Source of the DNA: an uncultured Saccharospirillaceae bacterium
GTDB taxonomy: Bacteria; Pseudomonadota; Gammaproteobacteria; Pseudomonadales; Oceanobacteraceae
DNA: 64,000 bases
Reading direction: 5' to 3'
Assembly: GCA_947499545.1 (NCBI GenBank)
Contig: CANMOZ010000013.1
Span: forward strand, 48,754 to 112,753
The notes beneath the pieces were generated by a model. It did no database searches. It saw only the letters and a list, made by a program, of their open reading frames with translations, and was not told the origin of the DNA. The translations under genes were made by a program, and so were the position numbers. Each line of letters starts with the position of its first letter. Position 1 is the stretch's first letter. Shown here in pieces: positions 48,365 through 58,390 of the stretch.

Positions 48365-49405
48365 ATGACGCGAGAGCAAGTGAGTCACCCATTATCTGCA
48401 AGTCAACTGGCCGCCGAGCTTGGTGGTCATCTCCAAGGCAAGCCCGAAGCACTTGGAAAGCGTATAATGCCAATTGATCGAGCCGTTGCTGGTGATCTGA
48501 CGTTTGCGGTTGGTGAGAAACAAAAACCCCAGTTGATGACAAGTCAGGCAGACATTATTTTGCTGCCTCCTTCTTTATTAAGCTGTGCCCCTCAAACGGC
48601 AACCCTCATTGTGGTTGAAGATGCTTACGCAGCCTATGCGCAGGTATCACGATTATATGAAACACGCCTTGAATCGGAACCGAGTATTCATTCAAGCGCT
48701 GTTATAGATCCATCTGCTTCTGTGGCTCCAGATGCTTATATTGGCCCAAACGTTGTGATTGAGGCCGATGCAATAATAGGTAAAAACACCTATGTTGGGG
48801 CTAATACCTATGTGGGTGCTCGCGTAATGATTGGCAAAGCGTGCCTAATTCACCCAAATGTGACCCTTTATCATGATGTTCGGATGGGTGACCGTGTTAT
48901 CATTCACAGCTCTGTTGTAATTGGTGGTGACGGTTTTGGTTTCGCACATACTGCTTCTGGATGGGTAAAAATCCATCAAATTGGTGGTGTTCAAATAGGC
49001 GATGATGTTGAGGTCGGTGCTGGCACGACTATAGATCGTGGAGCGCTGCAAGACACTATCATTGAATCTGGCGTTAAACTCGATAATCAGATTCAAATCG
49101 CCCATAACGTCCATATCAAAGAAGGCTGTGCACTGGCAGCCTGTGTTGGAATTGCCGGAAGTACTACAATTGGGAGTGGTTGTACCGTAGCCGGAGGCGT
49201 GGGCATTGGTGGTCATTTAGAGATCGCTGATGGCGTACATTTTTCAGGGAATACAACCGTAACCAAATCGATTCGTGAGCCTGGGAGTTACTCCTCTGGT
49301 ACTGTCGTGGAACCTTCTGGGCAGTGGCGGAAGAATGCGGCGCGATTTAGGAGTTTGGACGAGTTGTTTAGGCGCGTACGAACCCTTGAAAAAAAGTTAT
49401 CTTAA
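48365..49405 (+). CDS. lpxD: UDP-3-O-acylglucosamine N-acyltransferase
   Basis: LpxD adds the N-linked hydroxyacyl chain to UDP-acylglucosamine in lipid A synthesis. The 346-residue protein has the N-terminal uridine-binding domain (SASQLAAELGGHLQG), a beta-helix of hexapeptide repeats (IDPSASVAPDAYIGPNVVIE and on), the catalytic histidine region QIAHNVHI and a C-terminal helix. It lies between skp and fabZ. Confidence 0.96.
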   Translation: MTREQVSHPLSASQLAAELGGHLQGKPEALGKRIMPIDRAVAGDLTFAVGEKQKPQLMTSQADIILLPPSLLSCAPQTATLIVVEDAYAAYAQVSRLYETRLESEPSIHSSAVIDPSASVAPDAYIGPNVVIEADAIIGKNTYVGANTYVGARVMIGKACLIHPNVTLYHDVRMGDRVIIHSSVVIGGDGFGFAHTASGWVKIHQIGGVQIGDDVEVGAGTTIDRGALQDTIIESGVKLDNQIQIAHNVHIKEGCALAACVGIAGSTTIGSGCTVAGGVGIGGHLEIADGVHFSGNTTVTKSIREPGSYSSGTVVEPSGQWRKNAARFRSLDELFRRVRTLEKKLS

Positions 49406-49422
49406 AGTGGTGGAATACATCC

Positions 49423-49872
49423 ATGTCTGAAATGGATATACAAGCAATATCTGAAATCCTTCCTCATCGTTACCCTTTCTTATTAGTTGATCGGGTAACT
49501 GAATTAAATGAGGGAGAAAGTGTTAGTGGCTTTAAGAATGTCACGATTAATGAAGAGTTTTTCCAAGGGCATTTCCCAGGCCATCCTATTATGCCTGGCG
49601 TATTGATTTTGGAAGCCCTGGCTCAGCTCGCAGGGGTGCTAGGCCTCATATCAATGGGTGATCGAAGAACGCCGCAAACCTTGTATTATTTTGCTGGCGC
49701 AGACAAAGTGCGATTCAAGCGACCTGTATTTCCTGGAGATCGACTTGAAATGAAAGCGACATTAAAAGCTGCAAAGCGAGCCCTTTGGGTATTTGATTGC
49801 GAAGCTTATGTTGATGGAAAGCTCGCTTGCCAGGCTGAAATTAAATGTGCTGAAAAGGAAACGACCTCTTGA
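49423..49872 (+). CDS. fabZ: 3-hydroxyacyl-ACP dehydratase FabZ
   Basis: FabZ dehydrates hydroxyacyl-ACP in fatty acid elongation and competes with LpxA for hydroxymyristoyl-ACP. The 149-residue hotdog-fold protein has LPHRYPFLLVDRV, the catalytic histidine in GHFPGHPIMPGVL and the catalytic glutamate in EALAQLAG. Its TGA overlaps the start of lpxA by 4 bases. Confidence 0.97.
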   Translation: MSEMDIQAISEILPHRYPFLLVDRVTELNEGESVSGFKNVTINEEFFQGHFPGHPIMPGVLILEALAQLAGVLGLISMGDRRTPQTLYYFAGADKVRFKRPVFPGDRLEMKATLKAAKRALWVFDCEAYVDGKLACQAEIKCAEKETTS

Positions 49873-50642
49873 TAGACGCAAGTGCTCGAATTGACCCTAA
49901 GGCTGAAATAGCCAGCGATGTCAAAATTGGGCCTTGGACCTACATTGGAGCAGATGTAGAGATTGGGCCAGGTACTGAAATTGGGCCGCATGTTGTTATT
50001 CGTGGCCCTACGCGTATTGGTGCAAAAAATCGCATATTCCAATTCGCGACGATAGGAGAAGAGTGTCAAGATAGGAAATACAACCAAGAAAAGACACATC
50101 TAGAAATTGGTGACAATAACACCTTCCGTGAAGCCTGCACGGTGCATAGAGGCACCATTCAAGATCAAGGGCTAACAAAAATTGGTAACGACAACTTATT
50201 TATGGTCAATGTGCATGTCGCTCATGATTGTGTGATTGGCAATCACTGTGTGCTGGCAAATGATACCAATTTAGCAGGTCACGTGCGCTTGGGCGATTAC
50301 GCAATTTTAGGTGGTGCAACTCAAGTACATCAATTTTGTCAAATTGGTGCTCACAGTATGTGTGGTACTGGCAGCATTGTATTGAAAGATGTACCTGCTT
50401 ACGTGATTGCGAATGGTAATACTGCTGAGCCTCACGGAATCAACAGTGAAGGATTAAAAAGACGAGGGATGTCAGTTGAATCGATTCAAGCACTTAGAAA
50501 AGCGTACAAAGTACTTTACCGTAATAACTTAACGTTAAAAGAAGCCATTGTTGAGCTTGAAAAAATGGCGCAGCAAATACCAGAAATTTCTATTTTGCTG
50601 TCAAGTTTAATTCAGGGAAGTGGTCGAGGCATTATCCGATAG
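49869..50642 (+). CDS. lpxA: UDP-N-acetylglucosamine acyltransferase
   Basis: LpxA transfers a hydroxyacyl chain to UDP-GlcNAc, the first lipid A step. The 257-residue protein is a left-handed beta-helix (IDPKAEIASDVKIGPWTYIG) with the catalytic histidine in VNVHVAHDC and a C-terminal helical domain. The start is TTG in a TTGA overlap with the fabZ stop, giving the usual MIDxxAxIDP beginning. Confidence 0.96.
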   Translation: MIDASARIDPKAEIASDVKIGPWTYIGADVEIGPGTEIGPHVVIRGPTRIGAKNRIFQFATIGEECQDRKYNQEKTHLEIGDNNTFREACTVHRGTIQDQGLTKIGNDNLFMVNVHVAHDCVIGNHCVLANDTNLAGHVRLGDYAILGGATQVHQFCQIGAHSMCGTGSIVLKDVPAYVIANGNTAEPHGINSEGLKRRGMSVESIQALRKAYKVLYRNNLTLKEAIVELEKMAQQIPEISILLSSLIQGSGRGIIR

Positions 50643-50685
50643 TTAAGCGTTTAGTTGGTTTGAATTTGTCGTTTGGGGTAAAGGC

Positions 50686-51831
50686 ATGGGCCTAACAATC
50701 GCAATTGTAGCGGGGGAAGCCTCGGGGGATGTTCTAGGCGCAGGCTTAATTGAGCGCTTAAGACAAGAATACCCTGAAGCGTCCTTTGTTGGTATCGGTG
50801 GACCTCAAATGTTAGCGGTAGGTTTTGAATCTTGGGAGCCAATGGAAAGGCTCTCGGTCATGGGCCTCGTAGAAGTACTCGGACGATTGCCAGAGCTACT
50901 AGCGCTTCGTAAGCGACTAATTCAACGTTTATTGGAAGCTAAACCGGCCATTTTTATCGGTATCGACAGCCCTGATTTTAACCTGCCTGTTGCTGCGCGT
51001 CTGAAAGCTCAGAGCATCAAAACGGCCCACTATGTCAGCCCATCCGTTTGGGCTTGGCGACCAAAACGGATTCAAAAAATTATTGAATCCGTTGATCTTA
51101 TGTTGACACTTTTCCCTTTCGAAGCGGCTTTTTATAAAGATTATCCTATTAGTGTTGCTTTTGTCGGGCATCGATTGGCCGATTTGATCCCTGTTGATGA
51201 AACACCTACTGATCAAGCAAAGAGGTTGTTTTCGCTACCTGGCGATAGCCCAGTCATCGCTTTAGTCCCAGGAAGTCGGTCAGGTGAGTTGAAGCGCATG
51301 GGGCCGCTTTTCTTTGAAGCAGCTGCCATTATGCTTAGATCGCAGCCAAACTTACACTTTGTTGTGCCGGCCGCAAATGAGTTGAGGGAACAGGAAATTA
51401 ACCAACAGTTGTATCATCATCCTGAATTGATTGGAAAAGTGATCGTTAAGTGTGGAGCCTTGCAGTCGATGGTGACAGCGGCCGATGCGGTACTCATCGC
51501 TTCTGGTACAGCGACACTGGAAACGTTGTTGCTAAAAAAACCCATGGTGGTTTCTTATCGGGTAGCAACACTAACAGCTTGCATGATGAAACGGTTATTA
51601 TTAAAGCCTTTTATTTCATTGCCAAATTTATTAGCACAACGGAAATTAGTCCCCGAAATTTTACAAAATGCTGCAACTCCTAAGCGACTAGCGCGATACA
51701 CTTTACAACAAATGACAGATACGACAAACCGACAAGCATTAAAAAAAGCCTATAAAGACATCCATCTGACTTTAAAAAGGGATGCGGATACCCAAGCAGC
51801 AGCAGCGATCATTGAGGTATTGGGTCGTTAG
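50686..51831 (+). CDS. lpxB: Lipid A disaccharide synthase
   Basis: LpxB joins UDP-diacylglucosamine with lipid X. The 381-residue GT-B enzyme (family 19) begins with AGEASGDVLGAGLI and has FIGIDSPDFNL, HYVSPSVWAWRPKRI and the C-terminal LIASGTATLETLLLKKPMVV. It follows lpxA by 43 bases and completes fabZ-lpxA-lpxB. Confidence 0.96.
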   Translation: MGLTIAIVAGEASGDVLGAGLIERLRQEYPEASFVGIGGPQMLAVGFESWEPMERLSVMGLVEVLGRLPELLALRKRLIQRLLEAKPAIFIGIDSPDFNLPVAARLKAQSIKTAHYVSPSVWAWRPKRIQKIIESVDLMLTLFPFEAAFYKDYPISVAFVGHRLADLIPVDETPTDQAKRLFSLPGDSPVIALVPGSRSGELKRMGPLFFEAAAIMLRSQPNLHFVVPAANELREQEINQQLYHHPELIGKVIVKCGALQSMVTAADAVLIASGTATLETLLLKKPMVVSYRVATLTACMMKRLLLKPFISLPNLLAQRKLVPEILQNAATPKRLARYTLQQMTDTTNRQALKKAYKDIHLTLKRDADTQAAAAIIEVLGR

Positions 51832-51888
51832 CATTGTTCCCAAGCTCACAACATAATTGATTTTAAAATACAGGTTTATCTATTGACT

Positions 51889-52494
51889 ATGTTACCCATA
51901 GAAGAATCTTTGGTTTGTAAAAACATGATTTATTGCGGTGTTGATGAAGCTGGAGCAGGCCCTTTGTGTGGGGATGTAGTCGCCGCAGCCGTTATTCTGC
52001 CTCAAGACGTTACCCTTGAAGGGCTCACGGACAGTAAAAAATTAACCGAGAAGAAACGAGAAGCTCTTTTTGAAATGATCATTAACACCGCAATAGCATA
52101 TGGAATTGCTAGAGCGACGGTTGAAGAAATTGATCAGATTAATATTCTTCAAGCGCGAATGCTGGCAATGTCGAGAGCAGTGACATTATTAAATCCAGCA
52201 CCTCAGTTTGCTTTGATAGACGGAAACCGGTTGCCCGACCAATTGCCTTGTGAAGCCAGTAGTGTTGTGAAAGGGGATGCGCTCGTTCAGTCCATCGCTG
52301 CCGCTTCTGTATTGGCAAAGGTAACTCGCGATCGTGAAATGATAGCAATGGACCAACAGTACCCTGAATATGGATTTGCCAAGCATAAAGGCTATGGCAC
52401 CAAAGCGCATTTAATGGCATTAGAAACGCATGGACCCAGTCCGATTCATCGACGTTCTTATGCCCCCATTCGCGCCCTTTTGGAAGAAAATTAA
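51889..52494 (+). CDS. rnhB: Ribonuclease HII
   Basis: RNase HII nicks DNA at single ribonucleotides and degrades RNA in hybrids. The 201-residue protein has the catalytic motifs [41 protein letters not shown] and [20 protein letters not shown]. Possible starts are TTG 51883 (AGG 8 bases before), ATG 51889 and ATG 51925. It ends the lpx gene run, as in E. coli. Confidence 0.95.
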   Translation: MLPIEESLVCKNMIYCGVDEAGAGPLCGDVVAAAVILPQDVTLEGLTDSKKLTEKKREALFEMIINTAIAYGIARATVEEIDQINILQARMLAMSRAVTLLNPAPQFALIDGNRLPDQLPCEASSVVKGDALVQSIAAASVLAKVTRDREMIAMDQQYPEYGFAKHKGYGTKAHLMALETHGPSPIHRRSYAPIRALLEEN

Positions 52495-52595
52495 ACGTAT
52501 CCTCGAAAATTTAATTTAAATCATTATAGCATTGGGGAGCGTTGGTTTAGGTCAATACTAACGCTTCATTCAATGTGACTCCAAGGAGATGGGGA

Positions 52596-53906
52596 ATGAT
52601 GAAGAATCGGACGCATACCATCATGGCAAGTATCTTCACGCTGCCATTTTTTATCGTTTTATCAGTACTTGGCCGTGATAAGCTAAATACACCCATCATT
52701 ATTTCGTCTCAGATAGAAACTCAGGCTTTTTTCGAAGATGCCAGTGATCAATTTGCAGATGCCGATGACCCTGCTATTTGGATACACCCCTTTAATGATC
52801 GAAAATCCCTTGTTGTAGGAACGCTCAAAGAAGGTGGGTTGGCTGTATTTGATTTGAAAGGAAAGCTTATACAGCGTATTGAGGTTATGCCTGAATTAGA
52901 AGGCACACCAAAATCCCGCTTTAATAATGTGGATATTATTCAATTGGATGATTGGACAGCCGTATTTGCTGTATCAGATCGAGGGCGTGATCAAATTCGT
53001 TTCTTCGAAATTAACCCTTGGTATTTTTTATCAAAAACACCCCCTCTTAAGGATGTAACCGATACACAAGTGCCCTGGGTTTTTTCTAAATCAAATGCAG
53101 AGCTTCAAACCCAAAACACAGCCTATGGATTAGCGTCTGGGTTTGATCATAAAACGGGATCATGGATCACCTGGGTAACTCAACGAAATAGACTGAATAT
53201 TCAAGCGGTAAAGGTGATTAAAGAAGAGCGATATATTCGCTACGAAACGTTACTGCCCAGTATTTCACTGCCCGATACGTTTCATTTAAATAATGGCAAA
53301 CTTTGGTCGCCTTGTTTAGATGATGATGAGACGTTACCCGGTGCGGAAGGACTGTTTTTTGATGTACCTGAACGGCAACTTTATATTGCACAAGAATTGG
53401 TGGGTATTTGGTCCTATGGTTTGGATGATCAGACATTAACGTTAATCGATAAAGTTAAAAATTACGGAATTCCCTACACTCGCACGTGGAATCCTGAAGA
53501 GCAAGAATATGAATGTGAATTTCATTACGATCAGAGCTCGGGAGAGGAAGGCCAATATTTGGAAGCGGATGTTGAAGGTCTAACGGTATATCGAAAAGAA
53601 GGGCAGCAAGACGCAATACTAATGGCATCAAGCCAGGGCAGCAGTGAACTGATTGCCTATCATTTAAAACAGGTTGCCGGCAGTTCTCTAAAAGCTAAAC
53701 GCTTTCAAATTGTACATATGGAAGATCGGGTTATGAAAACAGATGGATTGATGGCTGTTTCTAACCCTATGACATCATTGTATCCCAGTGGTTTGTTGGT
53801 TATCCATGATGGGAAAAACCAAGACGTCAGTGAAGAAGAAAGCACGAATTTTAAATGGGTCGATATGCAAAATTTACTGCCTTACTTGGATATTGATGCA
53901 AATTAA
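52596..53906 (+). CDS. Beta-propeller phytase family protein (3-phytase)
   Basis: The 436-residue protein has the beta-propeller phytase features: DASDQFADADDPAIWIHP at the start of the propeller, VVGTLKEGGLAVFDLKGKLI, and SRFNNVDII, with many acidic calcium-binding residues and a late EADVEGLTVYR. A signal peptide precedes (FTLPFFIVLSVLG). It would release phosphate from phytate in the periplasm or outside the cell, as in Shewanella and other aquatic bacteria. AAGGAG precedes ATG 52596. The following gene is a small periplasmic protein. Confidence 0.87.
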   Translation: MMKNRTHTIMASIFTLPFFIVLSVLGRDKLNTPIIISSQIETQAFFEDASDQFADADDPAIWIHPFNDRKSLVVGTLKEGGLAVFDLKGKLIQRIEVMPELEGTPKSRFNNVDIIQLDDWTAVFAVSDRGRDQIRFFEINPWYFLSKTPPLKDVTDTQVPWVFSKSNAELQTQNTAYGLASGFDHKTGSWITWVTQRNRLNIQAVKVIKEERYIRYETLLPSISLPDTFHLNNGKLWSPCLDDDETLPGAEGLFFDVPERQLYIAQELVGIWSYGLDDQTLTLIDKVKNYGIPYTRTWNPEEQEYECEFHYDQSSGEEGQYLEADVEGLTVYRKEGQQDAILMASSQGSSELIAYHLKQVAGSSLKAKRFQIVHMEDRVMKTDGLMAVSNPMTSLYPSGLLVIHDGKNQDVSEEESTNFKWVDMQNLLPYLDIDAN

Positions 53907-54033
53907 ATAATTTCTCATGCCAATAAAAAATGAGCGTGACCAGTCTATTTACAAAGTATTTATGGTCGCGCTAAATAGCACGTGCCGCTCTGTTGTATCT
54001 GCGGACATTAACCATTTAGAACAGGGGGATATT

Positions 54034-54339
54034 ATGAAAGCAATGATGACTGCATTAGTAATGGGGCTTTCTTTAGGAACAGCAAGCGCTGTTAGTGCTG
54101 ATGCCAACACACAGCAAGCTTCAGCTGCAATGGAGCATGCGGCTGCGAGTATTCGTGAAGCTTATGCCTTAGCACCAGCTGAAATGACCATGCATTGTGG
54201 GCATGCGCTTGAACAAGCGGCTGCTACTTATCCTGGTTCACTCGATATTGAAGCGGTAAAAGCTGCTTTGTGTTCACCTGCTTCAGAAGTGAATCTGCGG
54301 ATGATGATGTTGACCGTTGCGAAGATGCTTGAAGAGTAA
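54034..54339 (+). CDS. Small periplasmic protein of unknown function
   Basis: A 101-residue protein with a signal peptide (MKAMMTALVMGLSLGTASAVSA) and a helical mature part with two cysteines (HCGHALEQ and LCSPAS) that could form one disulfide. I do not recognise the family. AGGGGGAT precedes ATG 54034 at ideal spacing, so the frame to 53917 is not used. It is 127 bases after the phytase gene and is closed by a hairpin. Confidence 0.72.
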   Translation: MKAMMTALVMGLSLGTASAVSADANTQQASAAMEHAAASIREAYALAPAEMTMHCGHALEQAAATYPGSLDIEAVKAALCSPASEVNLRMMMLTVAKMLEE

Positions 54340-54350
54340 AAAAGTTAAAT

Positions 54351-54380
54351 GCACTCCTCAAGCTTGTCATAGAGGAGTGC
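54351..54380. terminator. Hairpin between the small protein and metalloprotease genes
   Basis: GCACTCCTC and GAGGAGTGC form a 9-bp perfect stem with a 12-base loop, between convergent genes. The T-run is poor, but a run of T lies about 14 bases on. Confidence 0.55.
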
Positions 54381-54397
54381 TTCGCCATGATTATTTT

Positions 54398-55870
54398 TTA
54401 CTTAAGAATCTCAATTTTAATATCAATCCAGCTTAAATGTGAATTTTCAGGCCCACCTTTTGCTACTGGTGTAATTTTAAAGCCTCCCCAGTGATCAGTA
54501 TAGGATTGGTTTATTAGTAAAGCCGAATCAGTTTGATCATCTCCCCACCAACCTGGTGTAAGTGAGCCTGGCGTCATATCTAGTAAGTTTGAGCTAGTTC
54601 GCCAAAAAGTAGGATCGGTTTCTCTTTCTGCATAATTTTCAAGGTTTATAAGTATTCCCTGGGTTGAATTTTTAGCATGGTTTCCATGCGTTCTATGCTC
54701 TAACCAATAAGTATATTTATTATTTCCGGATTTGAGTCTTAAGCCAATAGGACCTTGTGACTTTATTCCATGATCAAATCCATATATACGATAGGTGCCT
54801 GAAGTTTCAACCAATGGAACATCACGTTTTTTATCTAGCCAGCCAAAGAAGCTTTTGTAGACTAAATTAAACTCTTCAAGCCCGCTTGCTCCCATTCCCA
54901 TCATACTATATACATTGCCGTAGTTTTGAATATAGCCGTCATTGAAAGTATTTCTACATTCTGTAAAACGTGCCTCGCTTTCTGGGGTCCGAGCACTTCG
55001 ATTTAGCATAACATCACGGCATTTAAAATGGTCGAGTGGATCCTCATCAAAACCAATGATTTTATTGCCTGCTTCTACAGCCATGGCATGCCTTAACCCC
55101 ATTGCATGACCAAGTTCGTGGACTATTGTTCCTGCATCATGGTGGTACATATTCATCCATGAAGAACCCGCGGTTGAATTATAATGTCCATATTGTGGTT
55201 CGCGAAGTTTTGAGGTTGCGACTGCCATAACCACCTTATTGCCACCAGGTTTGTCAGGATTTACTCCGCTCTTTTTTATATGAGATTTTTGTATCTCACT
55301 CCACTCCCTCTTTCCTACTTCTTTACCTGTACCTGAGCCAAATTTTTCAATTGAGGTATCTATATTGATTTCATCAACGAATTCCCAGGTGAGACCAAAT
55401 TTACAATAAGATTGCTCCTGAAAATTCTCTCTGGCTTTTTCCATGTCTTTTTGGATCTGATCATAACTCCACTCTAGAGGAGCACCATTTATATTAAATC
55501 GGTAAATTAAAATGTGTGCTGACCTATACGGATATCCATCAGTACGTACATTGGTGCCTTCGATTGGGCCCCCTTCCGTATTAAAATCGAAGCACGTGTC
55601 TTTATCGCCGTCGCCTTTATCGCCGTCGCCTTTATCGTCGTCGCCTTTATCGTCGTCGCCTTTATCGTCGTCGCCTTTATCGCCGTCGCCTTTATCGCCG
55701 TCGCCTTTATCGCCGTCGCCTTTATCGCCGTCGCCTTTATCGCCGTCTACATCGCTTTCATTTTGACCAGAATTTTCTTTTTTAGAGAGGGGATCATCTG
55801 ATCCACTGCTGCCGCCACTACAGGCAGTGAGAGAAGCCAATATCAATAGAAACAAGAGCCTTTGTTTCAT
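54398..55870 (-). CDS. Lipoprotein zinc metalloprotease with acidic repeat linker
   Basis: A 490-residue lipoprotein: the signal ends in LTAC with the lipid cysteine at residue 17. A linker of ten DGDKG or DDDKG units follows at residues 42-91. The catalytic domain has the metzincin motif HELGHAMGLRH at 251-261, with a candidate Met-turn in YSMMGMGASG. Family features place it among the metzincins, but the exact family is unclear. The repeat is very hydrophilic and acidic and may span the cell-surface layer. ATG 55870 follows AAGGAA at good spacing; the frame to 55951 is not used. Substrate unknown. Confidence 0.8.
   Translation of the reverse strand: MKQRLLFLLILASLTACSGGSSGSDDPLSKKENSGQNESDVDGDKGDGDKGDGDKGDGDKGDGDKGDDDKGDDDKGDDDKGDGDKGDGDKDTCFDFNTEGGPIEGTNVRTDGYPYRSAHILIYRFNINGAPLEWSYDQIQKDMEKARENFQEQSYCKFGLTWEFVDEINIDTSIEKFGSGTGKEVGKREWSEIQKSHIKKSGVNPDKPGGNKVVMAVATSKLREPQYGHYNSTAGSSWMNMYHHDAGTIVHELGHAMGLRHAMAVEAGNKIIGFDEDPLDHFKCRDVMLNRSARTPESEARFTECRNTFNDGYIQNYGNVYSMMGMGASGLEEFNLVYKSFFGWLDKKRDVPLVETSGTYRIYGFDHGIKSQGPIGLRLKSGNNKYTYWLEHRTHGNHAKNSTQGILINLENYAERETDPTFWRTSSNLLDMTPGSLTPGWWGDDQTDSALLINQSYTDHWGGFKITPVAKGGPENSHLSWIDIKIEILK
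55598..55747 (-). repeat. Ten-unit 15-base tandem repeat inside the metalloprotease gene
   Basis: Ten in-frame 15-base units encode DGDKG (units 1-5, 9 and 10; the last ends in D) or DDDKG (units 6-8). Unit length is a multiple of three, so unit gain or loss would change the linker without breaking the frame. Confidence 0.95.
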
Positions 55871-56138
55871 AAAATTCCTTAAAGAATGCTTTAAATGGAG
55901 TGTAAAGAGGCAGGCGAGACTACTGAACTTTATCGCCTTAAAAGGTGACATGGTTTGGGTATTTTTGATGTCTATTTCTTTTTTGTTGTTTCCATGTGAA
56001 AAGCATCACAAAGATAATTGAACCTTTAACTAAAAACGGAATGGTAAAAAAACGACATTTTGCGTTTATCGTTTGGCTGTTGAACCTCAACAGGTTAACG
56101 TTGACTGTGCTATGGCTATTTCAAAAAAGGACGTGATC

Positions 56139-58094
56139 ATGCATGAAATAACAATAGAGCCACTGGATCAAGATAAAAAAAGAGCCCAAAGAAGTTTACA
56201 GGAATACCAGCAGTGGTACTTGGAGTCTATTCATAATCCAACGGCCTTTTGGCAAGAGCAATCAAAAAGGGTGGATTGGATAAGCCCTCCATCGAAGATT
56301 AAGTCGGTTAATTATCAAGCAGATCAACTGTCGATCCGTTGGTATGAAGATGGCCAGCTGAATTTATGCTTCAACTGTGTTGATCGCCATTTAGCCAGTA
56401 AAGCCGATCATCCGGCATTGCTGTGGGAGGGGGATGCGCCTTCGGAGAGTAAAGTCATCACCTTTCAACAGCTATACGATTCAGTCAATCGATTTGCCAA
56501 TGTCCTTAAAACACTGGGTGTCACTAAAGGGGATGTAGTGACCTTATACATGCCCATGATTCCAGAAGCCGCTTACGCCATGTTGGCCTGTGCGCGTATT
56601 GGGGCGGTCCATTCTGTCGTCTTTGGTGGCTTCTCTCCAGAGGCACTGGCTGGGCGCATTGAAGATGGTCAATCCAAATTTGTGATAACGGCCGATGAAG
56701 GGCTGCGTGGCGGAAAAGTTATTCCCCTTAAAGCCAACGTCAATGACGCTTTGACGAGACCTGGCGCGGCCTCTATTGAAAAGGTGTTGGTCGTGCAGAG
56801 AACCGGGGTCGATGTTCCAATGGATCAGAAGCGTGATCATTGGCTGCACGATCATTGGGATCAAGTAGAAGCAGAATGCCCTTGTGAGCCCATGAACGCA
56901 GAAGACCCGCTTTTCATTTTGTACACATCCGGTTCAACGGGTAAGCCAAAAGGGGTTTTGCATACAACGGGTGGTTATGCTGTTTACACAACCTTCACTT
57001 TCCAATTGTTATTTAATCCTCAAGAGAACGATCGATATTGGTGCACTGCCGATGTGGGGTGGATTACTGGCCACAGTTATATGGTGTATGGACCCCTATC
57101 GAACGGAGTAACAACGTTGCTGTTTGAAGGTGCGCCCAATTACCCGAGCATAGCTCGATTCGGTGAAGTCATTGATAAACAGCAGATCAGTATTTTTTAT
57201 ACGGCGCCAACGGCAATTCGCACCTTGATGGCGCAAGGTGATGCTTCACTGTCGACGAGCCAAAGAACATCCTTGCGATTAATGGGAACGGTTGGAGAGC
57301 CTATTAACCCTGAAGCATGGCGCTGGTACTTTGAAGATTTTGGTAAAGGCCGCTGTAGCATTATTGACACCTGGTGGCAAACTGAAACGGGAGGGGTTTT
57401 GATTTCACCCATTCCAGGTATTACACCCATGAAAGCAGGTTCTGCAACCTTGCCTTTGCCTGGGATACAACCGGCTTTGGTTAATGCCAAAGGAGACGTT
57501 TTAGAAGGCGAAGCTAAGGGTAATCTGGTGTTGTTGGACAGTTGGCCAGGGCAAATGCGAACCGTTTATGGAAATCATGAGCGTTTTGCAGAAACCTACT
57601 TTAAGACCTATCCGGGTAAGTATTTTACTGGAGATGGTGCCTATCGTGACGCTGATGGTTTTTATTGGATTACTGGGCGAGTTGACGATGTGATTAATGT
57701 TTCAGGCCATCGGCTGGGAACAGCGGAAATTGAAAGTGCGCTGGTTGCTCATGATCATGTGGCTGAAGCGGCGGCGGTGGGTTATCCCCATGATGTTAAA
57801 GGTCAGGGTATTTATGTATATGTCAGTCTTTACTCTGGCATGTCAGATGATGAAGGGCTCTCAAATGAGCTTAAAGCCTGGGTACGAAAAGAAATTGGAC
57901 CTTTAGCGACCCCTGATTTCATACAAGTCGCCCCGGGGTTGCCAAAAACCCGTTCAGGAAAAATCATGCGACGAATTCTTAGAAAAATAGCAGAAGATGA
58001 CTGCAATGCTTTGGGGGATATTTCAACATTGGCGGACCCGGCTGTTGTGGCGCATTTGATTGAAAACCGCTTGCGAAAGGCTTCAAATGAATAG
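56139..58094 (+). CDS. acs: Acetyl-CoA synthetase (acetate-CoA ligase)
   Basis: Acs activates acetate through acetyl-AMP to acetyl-CoA. The 651-residue protein has the ATP-binding [56 protein letters not shown], and the C-terminal [15 protein letters not shown] with the lysine that Pat acetylates in other bacteria. AAGGA lies before ATG 56139; the longer frame to 56073 is unlikely. No acs-linked transporter or regulator is adjacent. Confidence 0.97.
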   Translation: MHEITIEPLDQDKKRAQRSLQEYQQWYLESIHNPTAFWQEQSKRVDWISPPSKIKSVNYQADQLSIRWYEDGQLNLCFNCVDRHLASKADHPALLWEGDAPSESKVITFQQLYDSVNRFANVLKTLGVTKGDVVTLYMPMIPEAAYAMLACARIGAVHSVVFGGFSPEALAGRIEDGQSKFVITADEGLRGGKVIPLKANVNDALTRPGAASIEKVLVVQRTGVDVPMDQKRDHWLHDHWDQVEAECPCEPMNAEDPLFILYTSGSTGKPKGVLHTTGGYAVYTTFTFQLLFNPQENDRYWCTADVGWITGHSYMVYGPLSNGVTTLLFEGAPNYPSIARFGEVIDKQQISIFYTAPTAIRTLMAQGDASLSTSQRTSLRLMGTVGEPINPEAWRWYFEDFGKGRCSIIDTWWQTETGGVLISPIPGITPMKAGSATLPLPGIQPALVNAKGDVLEGEAKGNLVLLDSWPGQMRTVYGNHERFAETYFKTYPGKYFTGDGAYRDADGFYWITGRVDDVINVSGHRLGTAEIESALVAHDHVAEAAAVGYPHDVKGQGIYVYVSLYSGMSDDEGLSNELKAWVRKEIGPLATPDFIQVAPGLPKTRSGKIMRRILRKIAEDDCNALGDISTLADPAVVAHLIENRLRKASNE

Positions 58095-58158
58095 CGATGT
58101 TTTTGCTGTGTTATCTGAAACCAGTATCAGTTGATTGCCTCGCTCTTGCGTGTAAGTG

Positions 58159-58198
58159 AAAACCATCCTTCAATAACACAACTTTGAAGGGTGGTTTT
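58159..58198 (+). terminator. Long hairpin terminator after acs
   Basis: A 15-bp stem (AAAACCATCCTTCAA with TTGAAGGGTGGTTTT, one G-U pair) and a 10-base loop, ending in four T, 65 bases beyond the acs stop. The region to the next gene holds no other gene. Confidence 0.72.
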
Positions 58199-58323
58199 GG
58201 CCTGTTCGAGAATGGGATAAATGATCATCTTAGAACCCTTCTAAATAAATCAAATACTTATAAAAGTATCCCCTTCAATAAATTGACGTAAATCAAAAAA
58301 ATGCCTGATCCTATTGGGGTAGC

Positions 58324-58356
58324 CTTGAAACTCCTTTTATCGGACTTATATCCATT
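58324..58356 (+). promoter_or_regulatory. Possible heat-shock (sigma-32-like) promoter of the Hsp20 gene
   Basis: CCTTGAAA at 58323-58330 resembles the sigma-32 -35 (CTTGAAA). The -10 partner ATCCATT near 58350 is a partial match to CCCCATNT and the spacing is a few bases too long. The call rests on the -35 box and on the heat-shock gene downstream. Confidence 0.3.
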
Positions 58357-58390
58357 AGCGTACTGAATAAAAAAACCGTTGGAGGTTATC

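Noticed and set aside
55598-55747. CRISPR-like array
   Set aside because: The repeats are contiguous 15-base units with no spacers and lie inside a coding frame.
55512-55766. Plus-strand frame with SPSPLS repeats
   Set aside because: It is the antisense reading of the DGDKG repeat in the metalloprotease gene.
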